NCBI GenBank assembly: GCA_016844945.1
Contig: JAERTJ010000092.1
Span: forward strand, 16,587 to 80,586
Origin: Fidelibacterota bacterium
GTDB lineage: Bacteria > Fidelibacterota > UBA8477 > JABMPR01
Reading direction: 5' to 3'
Length of the DNA stretch: 64,000 nt
Position numbers and translations under genes: made by a program. Shown here piece by piece: positions 35,465-44,355 of the stretch (position 1 is its first letter; each line of letters begins with the position of its first letter). Below the pieces are notes generated by a model that searched no databases, was not told the DNA's origin, and saw only the letters and a list, made by a program, of their open reading frames with translations.

Positions 35465-36523
35465 CTATAGTATCCCTTGTTCAAACAGTTTTGGATTATC
35501 TGCAATTTGTGCGGCTGCTGCCCGGGAAATCTTACCCTGACTGACCAGACGTTGCAAATCTTGATCGAGTGTCTGCATACCATCTACACCACCCGCCTGA
35601 ATCACCGATGGAATCTGATAGATCTTATCTTCACGAATCAAATTTCGAACTGCAGAGTTGGCAATCATCACTTCACAACCAGGGACACGACCCTTATCGT
35701 CTTTGCTCTTCAGGAGTTTCTGAGCTATAACTGCGACAAGACTCTCTGAAAGCATAGATCTGACCTGTCCTTTCTGAGCAACGGGAAAGATATCGATAAT
35801 TCTGTCTATGGTTTTAGATGCACTTGATGTATGCAAGGTTGACATGACGAGGTGACCGGTTTCAGCTGCTGTTAGTGCCAGTTGAATGGTCTCGAGGTCA
35901 CGCATCTCCCCCACAAGAATCACATCAGGATCCTCACGTAGAGCAGACCTGAGAGCATTGGCAAAACTGTTTGTGGATATTCCCAGCTCACGCTGGTTTA
36001 CCAGACAGTTTTTACTCTCATGATAATACTCCACCGGATCTTCAATGGTGATAATATGTGCTTCACGGTGCTCATTGATATGATCCACCATGGCAGCCAG
36101 TGTGGTCGACTTTCCAGATCCTGTAGGACCTGTGAGCAGGATAAGACCTCTGTCCTTCATCGCCAGCTTGGCTAATACAGGAGGCACATCCAGCTCATCA
36201 AAACCCTTGATCAGGGTTGGAATGGTTCTAAACACGCCAGCGACACCACGAATTTGCTTGAAAAAGTTTACCCTGAATCGACCTCTATTTTCGAGCTCAC
36301 GTGAAAAATCAATTTCTTTGCGTTCATGAAATCTTTTGAGCTGACCTTCATCCATCACCTCATGGCTGATCTGTTCCATTTCCTCTTTTGTGAGTAGCGG
36401 CAGGTTCAGTTTCCGCATGGTACCGTTAATGCGTACCATGGGAATCGCACCAACACTTAAATGGAGATCAGAAGATCCACTCTCAAGGGCATACCCTAAT
36501 AGCTGGTCAATCTTAGAAGTCAT
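35465..36523 (-). CDS. pilT: PilT pilus retraction ATPase
   Basis: PilT depolymerises pili and powers twitching motility. The 352 residues show the PilT N-terminus (GSSDLHLSVGAIPMVRINGTM at about 15-35), Walker A GPTGSGKSTTLAAM (about 131-144), Asp box, Walker B ILVGEMRDLETI and the AETGHLVMSTLHTSSA His box. The presence of a retraction ATPase favours a type IV pilus over a type II secretion system. It is encoded 5 bp after pilA. Confidence 0.96.
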   Translation of the reverse strand: MTSKIDQLLGYALESGSSDLHLSVGAIPMVRINGTMRKLNLPLLTKEEMEQISHEVMDEGQLKRFHERKEIDFSRELENRGRFRVNFFKQIRGVAGVFRTIPTLIKGFDELDVPPVLAKLAMKDRGLILLTGPTGSGKSTTLAAMVDHINEHREAHIITIEDPVEYYHESKNCLVNQRELGISTNSFANALRSALREDPDVILVGEMRDLETIQLALTAAETGHLVMSTLHTSSASKTIDRIIDIFPVAQKGQVRSMLSESLVAVIAQKLLKSKDDKGRVPGCEVMIANSAVRNLIREDKIYQIPSVIQAGGVDGMQTLDQDLQRLVSQGKISRAAAAQIADNPKLFEQGIL

Positions 36524-36528
36524 TCTGA

Positions 36529-36942
36529 CTATTCTTCCTCAAATCCGTAGCCTTCGTACTTACCAGTCTCAGTAATAAAACGGACTTCATTTCCAGGTCC
36601 CTGTTTCATTTCTTCAGTACTGACTGCAGTGATTTCGGAGATACCATCACCACCACCAATAATTGTGAAGGACCATTGACGCATGGTTGAATTTTGCATT
36701 TGAATGTATTTTGGCTCGAGCTGTTCCAGTCCATCTGGCCATTCACCAATATCTTGATAATACATCTGAGCAGCATTATAAATTGAACCGATTGCAGATT
36801 GAGCATCAGAGGCGTAGGCACCCTTTACGTAATTCTGGTAGATGGGGAACGCTACAGCAGCCAGAATGGCAACAATAATAACAACGACCAATACCTCAAT
36901 CAGGGTAAAGCCGGATTCCCGGGTTCTCAGGTTCTGTTTCAT
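36529..36942 (-). CDS. pilA: major type IV pilin (PilA/GspG-like)
   Basis: This 137-residue prepilin has the leader RTRESG, then FTLIEVLVVVIIVAILAAVA with Glu5 and the stem helix. The globular domain (MYYQDIGEWPDGLEQLEP) resembles GspG/PilE-type pilins and carries no cysteines, so no disulfide D-region. A good site (AAGGAGAG) lies before the ATG. As first gene of the operon it is the probable major subunit; its level relative to the other pilin genes is unknown. Confidence 0.9.
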   Translation of the reverse strand: MKQNLRTRESGFTLIEVLVVVIIVAILAAVAFPIYQNYVKGAYASDAQSAIGSIYNAAQMYYQDIGEWPDGLEQLEPKYIQMQNSTMRQWSFTIIGGGDGISEITAVSTEEMKQGPGNEVRFITETGKYEGYGFEEE

Positions 36943-36990
36943 CTTCTCTCCTTAAAAAATTTTATTGCTTATTCTTCGATTTAGCGGCGC

Positions 36991-37019
36991 AAGATACACG
37001 CGTCACCATGGACATTCAA
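36991..37019 (-). promoter_or_regulatory. possible sigma70-type promoter of pilA
   Basis: On the minus strand TTGAAT (37014-37019) and TATCTT (36991-36996) are separated by 17 bp, each matching 4 of 6 consensus bases, about 50 bp before the pilA start. No sigma54 -24/-12 pair was seen. Confidence 0.3.
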
Positions 37020-37073
37020 TTTGTACAGAATAAAGAAACTATAACAGAAATTTTGATATATGTCACACCCAGT

Positions 37074-37110
37074 GAAACCCTTTAGCGAGGGTAGATTTAC
37101 TAAGGGTTTC
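37074..37110. repeat. 9-bp perfect inverted repeat upstream of pilA
   Basis: GAAACCCTT (37074-37082) and AAGGGTTTC (37102-37110) are exact complements with a 19-nt spacer, about 130-170 bp before pilA. There is no T tract on either side, so an operator or structured leader is more likely than a terminator. Confidence 0.45.
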
Positions 37111-37332
37111 CAGTATTTCCCCGGGTTCTCAGATTTATACTCGAACCGAAGTCCTTGTTTTACATCAAACTAATTGGTTCACCATGGAGGATGGGCAAAA
37201 TCTTCTCCCTTTTTATGATATTTTTTGCCATATATAAAAATACTTAATTCAGGCATGTTTTGTGTTAATCACAGGCTGGAAATAGCTGCTTATTTTACGG
37301 AAAACTAATTTGTACTTTTTTTTTGATTTGCA

Positions 37333-38652
37333 TCAGGTCAAGAGCGCCAATAGGGCGAAGAGGTCGATTCCCCATAGCATGGGTGAAACTTCATCTGATT
37401 TTCCATGAATAACTTTAATAAAAGTCCAGCTCAAAAATCCCCAGATTATCCCCTGTGTTATACTGAATGTCAGGGGAATTAATAACATGGCAATAAAGGC
37501 AGGTATGGCATTATCCATCTCACTCCAGGCAATTTTCCTCACAGGTTTCATCATAAAGACACCAACCAAAACCAATGCAGGTGCTGTGGCTATTCCAGGA
37601 ATTATCGAGAGCAGGGGTGATAAAAACATGAACGGGAGAAACAAGAGTCCTGCAACAACGGCCGTTAATCCTGTTTTTCCACCTTCCTCAATACCCGTAG
37701 CAGATTCAATATAGCTGGTTCCAGAACTGGTCCCCACGAGCCCGGAGATGGTGGTTGAGAATCCATCTACCACAAGTGATTGCGTAATGTTACGTGGTTC
37801 ACCATCCTCACCTTTCAAATCTCCTGCTTCAGCCACTCCGACAAAAGTTGAGATACTGTCAAACATATCTGTAAAGAGAAACGCAAAAATCACCGGTATC
37901 ATTGCAAATTTTAAAGCTCCTACAAGATCAAGGGCAAATAGCAGTGAAAAATCCGGTGCGGCAAATATCCCATTATAACTCACAAGTGTGGAGGTCCCAA
38001 AATTTATACTACTGGCATCTCCCCACCATCTCCCGATAGGAATAGCAAGTAGGGTTGTTGCCATAATACCAATAATTAAAGCGCCTTTATATCTGGCAAC
38101 GACCAATACAGATGTTATCAATAGTCCAATGAGAAATGTAATGACTGCCGGAGTGAGTTCACCCATTCCTACAAGGGTTGCAGGGTTCGCGACTATAAAA
38201 TTAGCATTCTTGAATCCAATAAAGGTGATAAAAAGACCAATACCAGCAGCAATTGCATACCGGAGTTGAGTCGGGATCGCCTTGACGATCAGCGTCCGAA
38301 TGTTAAAGATTGAAAGCAGGAGAAATACTATCCCGGAAAGAAAAACTGCACCCAGGGCAGTTTCCCAGGGGATTCCCATTCCCAAAACTATCCCATAGGT
38401 AAAGAATGCATTGATGCCCATCCCTGGTGCCAGGAGGATTGGATTGTTGGCATATAACCCCATGGCAATTGAACTGAAAGCACTTACCAGAACAGTCGCG
38501 GTTAGAACAGCCGGGAAGGACATGCCAGTGGCACTAAGTATAGCCGGGTTAACCACTATAATGTACATGGTCGCAAGAAAACTTGTGATACCAGCGATAA
38601 CTTCAGTTTTTACATCGCTACCTACTGCATTCAGGTCAAAACTTTTGAACAT
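37333..38652 (-). CDS. NCS2/AzgA-type purine permease
   Basis: The open frame runs on through the upstream tRNA-like gene to 38928, but ATG 38652 is chosen: GGGAGA precedes it and the family N-terminus follows (MFKSFDLNAVGSDVKTEVIA). The 439-residue protein has about 12-14 membrane helices and GIGLFITFIGFKNANFIV, FTDMFDSISTFVGVAEAGDL and the short GTSSGTSYIESATGIEEGGKTG loop, all typical of AzgA-like adenine/guanine/hypoxanthine transporters. It fits purine salvage, although the purine synthesis genes lie 16 kb away. Confidence 0.92.
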   Translation of the reverse strand: MFKSFDLNAVGSDVKTEVIAGITSFLATMYIIVVNPAILSATGMSFPAVLTATVLVSAFSSIAMGLYANNPILLAPGMGINAFFTYGIVLGMGIPWETALGAVFLSGIVFLLLSIFNIRTLIVKAIPTQLRYAIAAGIGLFITFIGFKNANFIVANPATLVGMGELTPAVITFLIGLLITSVLVVARYKGALIIGIMATTLLAIPIGRWWGDASSINFGTSTLVSYNGIFAAPDFSLLFALDLVGALKFAMIPVIFAFLFTDMFDSISTFVGVAEAGDLKGEDGEPRNITQSLVVDGFSTTISGLVGTSSGTSYIESATGIEEGGKTGLTAVVAGLLFLPFMFLSPLLSIIPGIATAPALVLVGVFMMKPVRKIAWSEMDNAIPAFIAMLLIPLTFSITQGIIWGFLSWTFIKVIHGKSDEVSPMLWGIDLFALLALLT

Positions 38653-38703
38653 GTCTAAATCTCCCTGGATAATTTTTGTTATGGCTCGTTCGCTGTCAAT
38701 GTG

Positions 38704-38795
38704 TGGAGCCGAGGAGGATCGAACTCCCGACCTCCCCGCTTTGGCGGGGACCTCCCCGCCTTGGAGTGGCGCTCTCCCAGCCGAGCTACGGCCCC
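38704..38795 (-). tRNA. unusual 92-nt tRNA-like gene (alanine-like arms, anticodon unresolved)
   Basis: On the minus strand the acceptor stem GGGGCCG/CGGCTCC (7 bp, one G-U), D arm GCTC-GGCTGGGA-GAGC and T arm GGGAG-TTCGATC-CTCCT are well formed and resemble tRNA-Ala. Between them, 41 nt replace the normal 22 or so: GCGGGGAGGTC occurs twice, 20 nt apart. One fold gives CGCC/GGCG closing the loop ACTCCAA (would read UCC, glycine) with an irregular U33. No standard anticodon arm fits. The discriminator A is followed by CACA, so CCA is not encoded. It may be a disrupted or pseudo tRNA, or an assembly artefact. Confidence 0.6.
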
Positions 38796-38822
38796 GAACA
38801 AAGCGAGCATTTAAGGCTGACA

Positions 38823-38851
38823 ATATTAGCTGCGACCTAAATAAATTCCAA
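38823..38851 (-). promoter_or_regulatory. possible promoter of the tRNA-like gene
   Basis: On the minus strand TTGGAA (38846-38851) and TAATAT (38823-38828) lie 17 bp apart, each matching 4 of 6 consensus bases, and end 27 bp before the mature tRNA 5' end. The spacing is suitable for a short leader. Confidence 0.35.
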
Positions 38852-39065
38852 AATGAATTCTGTGTATTTCTGGGTTTAGCGTGACAATATTGATTCCCAG
38901 CTTGGCCATATATGCTAATCCGGTACACCTGAATTCACTAAAAAACATTCTCATTACAAGTATTTAATCCTGCCAATTTGTAAAGCTTGAAAAACATTCG
39001 TTGACGAAGGTGCATGGGGTCTATTTTGAATGCGACTCAGTCTATCTATGAAAAGGGCAGCTCTT

Positions 39066-41072
39066 ATGAATGTGTATTTGAAAACTTCCATCCTCATTAT
39101 CCTACTGGTAACAACTCTATTCTCCCAATCAGATGAACCCAGGGTTGAGATTTATCACCCCTCACAAGACATGCCATTCTGGGTAGACCAAATTGAAGTA
39201 GCAGGCAACATTCCTGATGGATCACAAGTTGCGGTAAATGGTGAAAAGGTTAGTCCTGATCAAGAAGGTCTGTTCCGTCACATGGTTACGCTCACCGAAC
39301 CTGAAGTCTTCATTCATATCGCTGAAACACGGGGCAATCAGGAATATCTAGATACGATCAGAGTATTTCACCGAAACCTGGATCAAATGACACCCGACAG
39401 TGTTTTCATCAATAACAATATTCCTGCTGAGCTAGCCATCCATTTCGGGTCACCTCGGAGTGGTAAATATTATGGCTCTGAAGTCAGTCTTAGGGGGCGA
39501 ACCCATCCTGATGCAACGCTCTTTATGAATGGAGACACAGTCGATGTATATGCATCTGGATCCTTTGCCTCACATGTTCAAATCCAACCTGGAGAAAACG
39601 TGTTTGCATTTGTTGCGACCTGGAATGGCGTGGAAGTCAGAGATACAATCCAGCTCTCCCGCCCCCTTCCCCCTCCTACTCCAGAAGCTCTGGTCGAAAA
39701 ATCAGCCAAACCTCGCCGGGAACGTTGGATTCTGGCAGATGAGCACCTCCAGTTGGGAATTCAAGGTCCTGAGTTAAAAAAGGTTTACTTCAAAATACCC
39801 GGGCTCACTGGCTGGCAGTTAATGGATGAGACCAGACCAGGAATCTATAGCGCAACCGCTCGCCTTATCGGTGTTGACCATGAAATGAACACAAAAGTTT
39901 TATATCGCATCGGATCATTTTCGAAGCGGGTGAGTAGCGCTCCCTTGCGTATCCTCACAGATGCCCTGGGCGGACTCAGCATCGAGGAAGACACACGTGT
40001 TTACGACACACCTACAACGGATCAATTGCTCTTCCCCATGACTGACTCAGTCTCATTTCAGATTGTTGGACTTGAAAACCGGATGTACAAGATTCGTCTG
40101 GGCCAATACCGCACAGGCTATGTACGAGCCGCCAACATCAAACTCGACCCCACCAGCAAATTGACAGCACCCCACTACCTGGGTTCCATGCGTTCAGAAA
40201 TTGTAGAGGACTGGACCATATTCCGGATGTACACCGGTTCGACTCGTTTGCCTTTTGAAATCAAAGAAAAAGCCATTCCCGCTAGACTGGAGCTCAAGGT
40301 CTATGGTGCCAAGCAAGGCTGGGAATGGACAACCTACCCAGAGGATAATTCCACAATCGCATATCTTGAGCGCAGTCAACCCGAGGATTTTGTCTGGCAA
40401 ATGGATTTCTATCCCCAACATCGTTTCTGGGGTTGGTATGGACGTTATGAGGGTGATTATCTGGTTATCGGTGTAAGGAAAGCCCCTGAAATATCAAAAT
40501 CAGCCCCCTTTGCAAACATATCAATTGAAATTGATCCTGGTCATGGAGGCTGGCAAAGAGGCGCTGTCGGTCCTGCTGGCTATTGTGAAGCGGATGCGAA
40601 TCTTCGCTATTCATTAAAATTAGAGAAATTGCTCAGAGATGCTGGTGCGGAAGTATTCATTACCCGAACCGTGGATAGACAATTAAGTCTGTCTGACCGT
40701 GCGACAAAAGCGCGGGAAGATAGTGTCCACATATTTATATGGGCGCATAACAATGCTCCAGGTTCTCGACGAGATATCAAGGAGGCCAGTGGTTCGTCAA
40801 CCTTCTTTACCTGGCCAAGCTCAAAAGCACTGAGTGATAAGATCTATCCACATCTGGGAACAATGGGAATAGCCACTTCAGGGAAAGTCGCTCGTTATTA
40901 TTACTATATGACACGTCAAACTGAATATCTGGTCTATCTCATTGAAGGTGCATTCATGACAAACCCAGAAGAAGAGATGTTTCTTTTATCTGAAGAAGGC
41001 CTGGATGCGCTTGCTCAGTCAGCGTTTAAAGGACTAGAAACCTTTCTGCTGGAACAAGCCAATTCAGAGTGA
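39066..41072 (+). CDS. N-acetylmuramoyl-L-alanine amidase (Amidase_3) with long N-terminal region
   Basis: The C-terminal about 180 residues form an Amidase_3 zinc domain: IEIDPGHGGWQRGAVGP, then the metal Glu in YCEADANLRYS, TRTVDRQLSLSDRATKA and HNNAPG, with the late LIEGAFMTNPEEE motif carrying the catalytic Glu. It cleaves the amide between MurNAc and L-Ala during cell separation. ATG 39066 is preferred since AAGGG lies 8 nt upstream and a signal peptide follows (MNVYLKTSILIILLVTTLFS); ATG 39030 would add 12 residues. The about 450 residues before the catalytic domain are beta-rich (Ig- and SH3-like stretches) and only loosely recognisable. Confidence 0.85.
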   Translation: MNVYLKTSILIILLVTTLFSQSDEPRVEIYHPSQDMPFWVDQIEVAGNIPDGSQVAVNGEKVSPDQEGLFRHMVTLTEPEVFIHIAETRGNQEYLDTIRVFHRNLDQMTPDSVFINNNIPAELAIHFGSPRSGKYYGSEVSLRGRTHPDATLFMNGDTVDVYASGSFASHVQIQPGENVFAFVATWNGVEVRDTIQLSRPLPPPTPEALVEKSAKPRRERWILADEHLQLGIQGPELKKVYFKIPGLTGWQLMDETRPGIYSATARLIGVDHEMNTKVLYRIGSFSKRVSSAPLRILTDALGGLSIEEDTRVYDTPTTDQLLFPMTDSVSFQIVGLENRMYKIRLGQYRTGYVRAANIKLDPTSKLTAPHYLGSMRSEIVEDWTIFRMYTGSTRLPFEIKEKAIPARLELKVYGAKQGWEWTTYPEDNSTIAYLERSQPEDFVWQMDFYPQHRFWGWYGRYEGDYLVIGVRKAPEISKSAPFANISIEIDPGHGGWQRGAVGPAGYCEADANLRYSLKLEKLLRDAGAEVFITRTVDRQLSLSDRATKAREDSVHIFIWAHNNAPGSRRDIKEASGSSTFFTWPSSKALSDKIYPHLGTMGIATSGKVARYYYYMTRQTEYLVYLIEGAFMTNPEEEMFLLSEEGLDALAQSAFKGLETFLLEQANSE

Positions 41073-41141
41073 TGCCCTATAAAAATATCCTTTGCTACTA
41101 GCAAGTTAAGCTTCACTTTTCAGGTTTCTATCCGCCACGTA

Positions 41142-41184
41142 ACAATCTAGATTGTATGCCTGTACAAAATAGGCTGTTACAGCC
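41142..41184 (+). other. palindrome and hairpin upstream of pepA
   Basis: ACAATCTAGATTGT (41142-41155) is a perfect 14-bp palindrome and GGCTG-TTA-CAGCC (41172-41184) a short hairpin, both about 45-85 bp before pepA. They may be an operator or an mRNA element; neither was recognised. Confidence 0.3.
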
Positions 41185-41227
41185 AGACACTAGGATGATG
41201 AACGAGCAATGAGAGGAATAGAAACTG

Positions 41228-42718
41228 ATGCCACTTTTTAATTTGAGCGCAATGAAATACAGCGAGTTACCCAAAGGACAATCCGCCTATATTTTTGGGA
41301 TATTCTCAGACATAGGCATTCCCGCTGACTTCAAAACCGCCCACCCCAACCTCTCGAAACAGATCACGCTTGCTCTCGAGAATGGCGAGTTTAAGGCAAA
41401 ATCAAATCAATCCATGGTCTTTTACACCGCTGACTGTGAGACATCAAAACGCTATATCGCTTTAGGGCTGGGTGAATCAGAAAAGTATGATTCAGATATG
41501 CTGCGCCAGGTTGCAGCAACTGCAGCTAAACGTGTCATCGAGTTGAAGTTGACCTCATTTGCCATTGAATATATGGGAGAAACCCTATTGGCACCGGATG
41601 ATGCTCAAGCTCTGGCTGAGGGTCTGGTCATGGGTGGCTATCGCTTTCTGAATTACAAGAAATCTGATGATGATTATGCCGGAATTGAAGAAGCCATTGT
41701 TCTGGGTGATGCTGATATTGCTGATGCAATCGCCTATGGAATGAATATTTCAACTGGTGTAGTTGTCGCCAGGGATCTGGGAAACCATCCTTCCAATATT
41801 GCGACCCCCACCTATCTTGCTGATACGGCTGAAGCCATTGCAAAAAAAGGCGGGATGAAAACCACTATCTATGAGCGCGAAGATTTTGAAAAATTAGGAT
41901 TTGGAGGTATCCAGGGTGTTGCCCAGGGTTCTGATGTTCCACCAAAGTTCATCATAATGGAGTACATGGGTGGAGACAAAGATGCCAAGACTTTAGGTCT
42001 CGTTGGAAAGGGTCTTACCTTTGATTCTGGTGGTATATCAATCAAACCTTCTGCAGGCATGGATGAGATGAAGTTTGATATGCTGGGGGGCGCTGCCGTT
42101 TTAGGTATCATGGCTGCCGTGGCTGAAATTAAACCCAACCTGAATATTATTGCTGTCGTTCCAGCTACCGAAAATATGAATGGTGGCGAAGCATACAAAC
42201 CGGGTGACATTCTCACCGCCTACAATGGCAAAACAATTGAAATTCTAAATACAGATGCTGAAGGTCGTCTGATCCTGGCTGATGGTCTCTCCTACATCAC
42301 TGATAAGTATGAACTGGATGGTTTGGTGGATTTTGCCACACTTACAGGTGCAGTTGTCGTGGCATTGGGTCACCGCTATAGTGGTATGATGACCAATGAT
42401 CAAGACTTTGCAGATGAAATCATTTGTGTCGGCAAAAGGTCACAGGATCGGGTCTGGCAAATGCCCCTGGATGATGAGTATGCTGAAGACATTAAATCTA
42501 AGATTGCAGATATAAAGAATACTGGTGCCGCCCGTGAGGCCGGTACAATCGCAGCAGGTGCATTCCTGCGGGAATTCGTAAAAGAAGGCACCCCCTGGTG
42601 TCATGTAGATATTGCAGGTTCGGGATGGCTTAAAAAAGGACGTCCTTACCACCCTGAAGGTCCTACCGGTGCTGGGGTTAGACTCATCATGGAATTGATC
42701 CGAAGCTGGGAAAAATAA
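41228..42718 (+). CDS. pepA: leucyl aminopeptidase (M17)
   Basis: This cytosolic two-metal aminopeptidase releases N-terminal residues. The 496 residues have an N-terminal macro-like domain and the catalytic domain with VGKGLTFDSGGISIKPSAGM (metal Lys/Asp), an EAYKPGD segment and the family signature NTDAEGRLIL, followed by DFATLTGA. The length is normal. PepA is also a DNA-binding regulator in E. coli; nothing here shows that. plsX follows after 4 bp. Confidence 0.95.
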   Translation: MPLFNLSAMKYSELPKGQSAYIFGIFSDIGIPADFKTAHPNLSKQITLALENGEFKAKSNQSMVFYTADCETSKRYIALGLGESEKYDSDMLRQVAATAAKRVIELKLTSFAIEYMGETLLAPDDAQALAEGLVMGGYRFLNYKKSDDDYAGIEEAIVLGDADIADAIAYGMNISTGVVVARDLGNHPSNIATPTYLADTAEAIAKKGGMKTTIYEREDFEKLGFGGIQGVAQGSDVPPKFIIMEYMGGDKDAKTLGLVGKGLTFDSGGISIKPSAGMDEMKFDMLGGAAVLGIMAAVAEIKPNLNIIAVVPATENMNGGEAYKPGDILTAYNGKTIEILNTDAEGRLILADGLSYITDKYELDGLVDFATLTGAVVVALGHRYSGMMTNDQDFADEIICVGKRSQDRVWQMPLDDEYAEDIKSKIADIKNTGAAREAGTIAAGAFLREFVKEGTPWCHVDIAGSGWLKKGRPYHPEGPTGAGVRLIMELIRSWEK

Positions 42719-42722
42719 ATTT

Positions 42723-43793
42723 ATGCGGACTTACCGACTCGCCGTAGACGGTATGGGTGGTGATAATGCACCCCGAGCCATCGTTGAAGGTGTTTGCCGA
42801 GCGGCAGAAGCTGGCGATCTCCACATTCTTCTCGCCGGAGATGAGGAGATTCTGGAATCAGAGCTTGCTCGCTTTCCCAAGGTCCGTGAGTATATCGAAA
42901 TTATCCATGCCCCTCATGCAATACCCATGGATGCTAAGCCCAAGGAGATTTTCGAAAAATATCCTGAGTCTTCAATGATCAAGGCTGCAGAAATCGTATC
43001 CACAGGCCAGGCAGAAGCGCTGATTTCCGCTGGTAACACCGGAGCCCTCATTCTCGCCAGTGCGCAGACCATCCCAAGAATCAAAGGGGTTCACAGAACC
43101 GCATTGGCTGCTGTCTACCCAACCCACAACGAGCTGGACCGCAAAGATATTTTTTCACTCATCCTTGATGTGGGTGCAAACATTACAGTGGATCGAGATC
43201 ATATGATCCATTTTGCCCTCATGGGGAATGCTTATGCACAGAAAGTGACTGGGATCGAAAGACCCCTCGTTGGACTATTAAATATGGGGAGTGAAAATTC
43301 CAAGGGTGGTCCGAAGTACGTAGAAGTGAATCGAATCCTGGAATCCTTACCTCAGATCAACTTTTATGGTAACATTGAAGGCAGTGATCTGATGAAAGGT
43401 GTGGTTGATGTAGTGGTCACTGAGGGTTTCAAAGGAAACATTGCTGTCAAGACCATGGAAGGTGTTGCTGAAGCTGCCATGGGCTTAGGCAAACTGGCTG
43501 TGAAAAAAAAGCTCATCTGGAAGCTGGGAATGATCATGCTCTCTGGTGGAATTCGAAAAGTTAAGAAGATCAGTGACTATCAGGAGTATGGTGGTGCGCC
43601 AATCCTGGGTCTGGAGAAGCTGGTATTAAAATGTCATGGAAGATCAACCCCCCGCGCCATTGACAACGCCATAAAGCTCGCTGTAAAATGTGCACGTGAT
43701 GATCTGGTCAGCAATATGAAGCAAGCTATCAATGCTTTTGAGCAAGAGTTTACAAGACCGGACTATGATCATATCACAGGTTACGACACATAA
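42723..43793 (+). CDS. plsX: PlsX, acyl-ACP:phosphate acyltransferase
   Basis: PlsX makes acyl-phosphate for PlsY in phospholipid synthesis. The 356-residue protein starts RLAVDGMGGDNAPRAIVEG (about 4-22) and has SAGNTGALI (about 101-109), LDVGANITV, LLNMGSENSKG and GFKGNIAVKTMEGVAE, all PlsX signatures. Unusually for many bacteria it is not next to rpmF or fabH but follows pepA. No SD is evident within the 4-bp gap (AAATTT). Confidence 0.96.
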   Translation: MRTYRLAVDGMGGDNAPRAIVEGVCRAAEAGDLHILLAGDEEILESELARFPKVREYIEIIHAPHAIPMDAKPKEIFEKYPESSMIKAAEIVSTGQAEALISAGNTGALILASAQTIPRIKGVHRTALAAVYPTHNELDRKDIFSLILDVGANITVDRDHMIHFALMGNAYAQKVTGIERPLVGLLNMGSENSKGGPKYVEVNRILESLPQINFYGNIEGSDLMKGVVDVVVTEGFKGNIAVKTMEGVAEAAMGLGKLAVKKKLIWKLGMIMLSGGIRKVKKISDYQEYGGAPILGLEKLVLKCHGRSTPRAIDNAIKLAVKCARDDLVSNMKQAINAFEQEFTRPDYDHITGYDT

Positions 43794-43872
43794 ATTCCTA
43801 TCTCAAGATCCAGAAATAAATATTGATATCGTAGCACCCAGACTTAAAATTGTTTGAATCCGAGTGATGTAG

Positions 43873-44319
43873 ATGAAACAGCTGAATCAAATGTCGATAT
43901 TAACTCGTTTGTTCTTTGTAATATGCCTGACAGGCATCCTCTCCGCGGAGGGGTTCAGGGTTAGTGAAGGTGCCGAGCTGGCTTCCTTTGCCCAGGATGT
44001 ATATCGTCAACGTGGTATCGATATGCCACGTTCAAATTTTGCCCTGGAAAACAGCGAGACCTGGGGAAGAATTTTTGTTATTCGCCTATTAAGCCGACAA
44101 TCCACCTTATCTGATGACCTGTTGCAGGCTTTTCTAGTGGGTGGTGCTGTCTCCCAACACGCGATATCCCCAATCAGCAGGATAATCGTGGTCTCTGATA
44201 TTGAATTCAGTGTCCGGGAGTCATTGATCCTCAGCGCCAGTGGAGATTGTTGCGAAAAGTTGTACAACAACCGGATGACATCTGATGTTTTTACTCAGGA
44301 TTGTTTACGGATGCAATAA
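43873..44319 (+). CDS. small exported protein of unknown function
   Basis: This 148-residue protein is not recognised. It begins with a signal peptide (hydrophobic core LTRLFFVICLTGILSA, predicted cleavage near residue 25) and continues with a hydrophilic alpha/beta-like domain holding a CC pair and a terminal Cys. ATG 43873 is used; ATG 43891 is an equally good start of the signal peptide. It lies 79 bp after plsX and 36 bp before the DUF350-like gene. The three may share a transcript, and an envelope role is inferred only from the signal peptide. Confidence 0.6.
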   Translation: MKQLNQMSILTRLFFVICLTGILSAEGFRVSEGAELASFAQDVYRQRGIDMPRSNFALENSETWGRIFVIRLLSRQSTLSDDLLQAFLVGGAVSQHAISPISRIIVVSDIEFSVRESLILSASGDCCEKLYNNRMTSDVFTQDCLRMQ

Positions 44320-44355
44320 TATTTAACTGATTGAAATATTAAAAAGGAGAATAAA

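Larger units (their letters stand above)
36943..37332. other. 390-bp intergenic region before pilA
   Basis: No credible ORF is present. The region is AT-rich and holds a possible pilA promoter and a perfect 9-bp inverted repeat (both listed separately), plus a T-rich stretch near 37315-37325 next to the permease stop. No clear permease terminator was found. Confidence 0.6.

Noticed and set aside
38704..38795. Short GC-rich repeat unit as a CRISPR-like or mobile repeat
   Set aside because: Only two copies 20 nt apart, inside a tRNA-like fold; no array, spacer or cas gene is present.
37333..38928. 531-residue reading of the permease frame, extended upstream
   Set aside because: The extra 92 codons run through the tRNA-like gene; the ATG at 38652 has an SD site and the family N-terminus.
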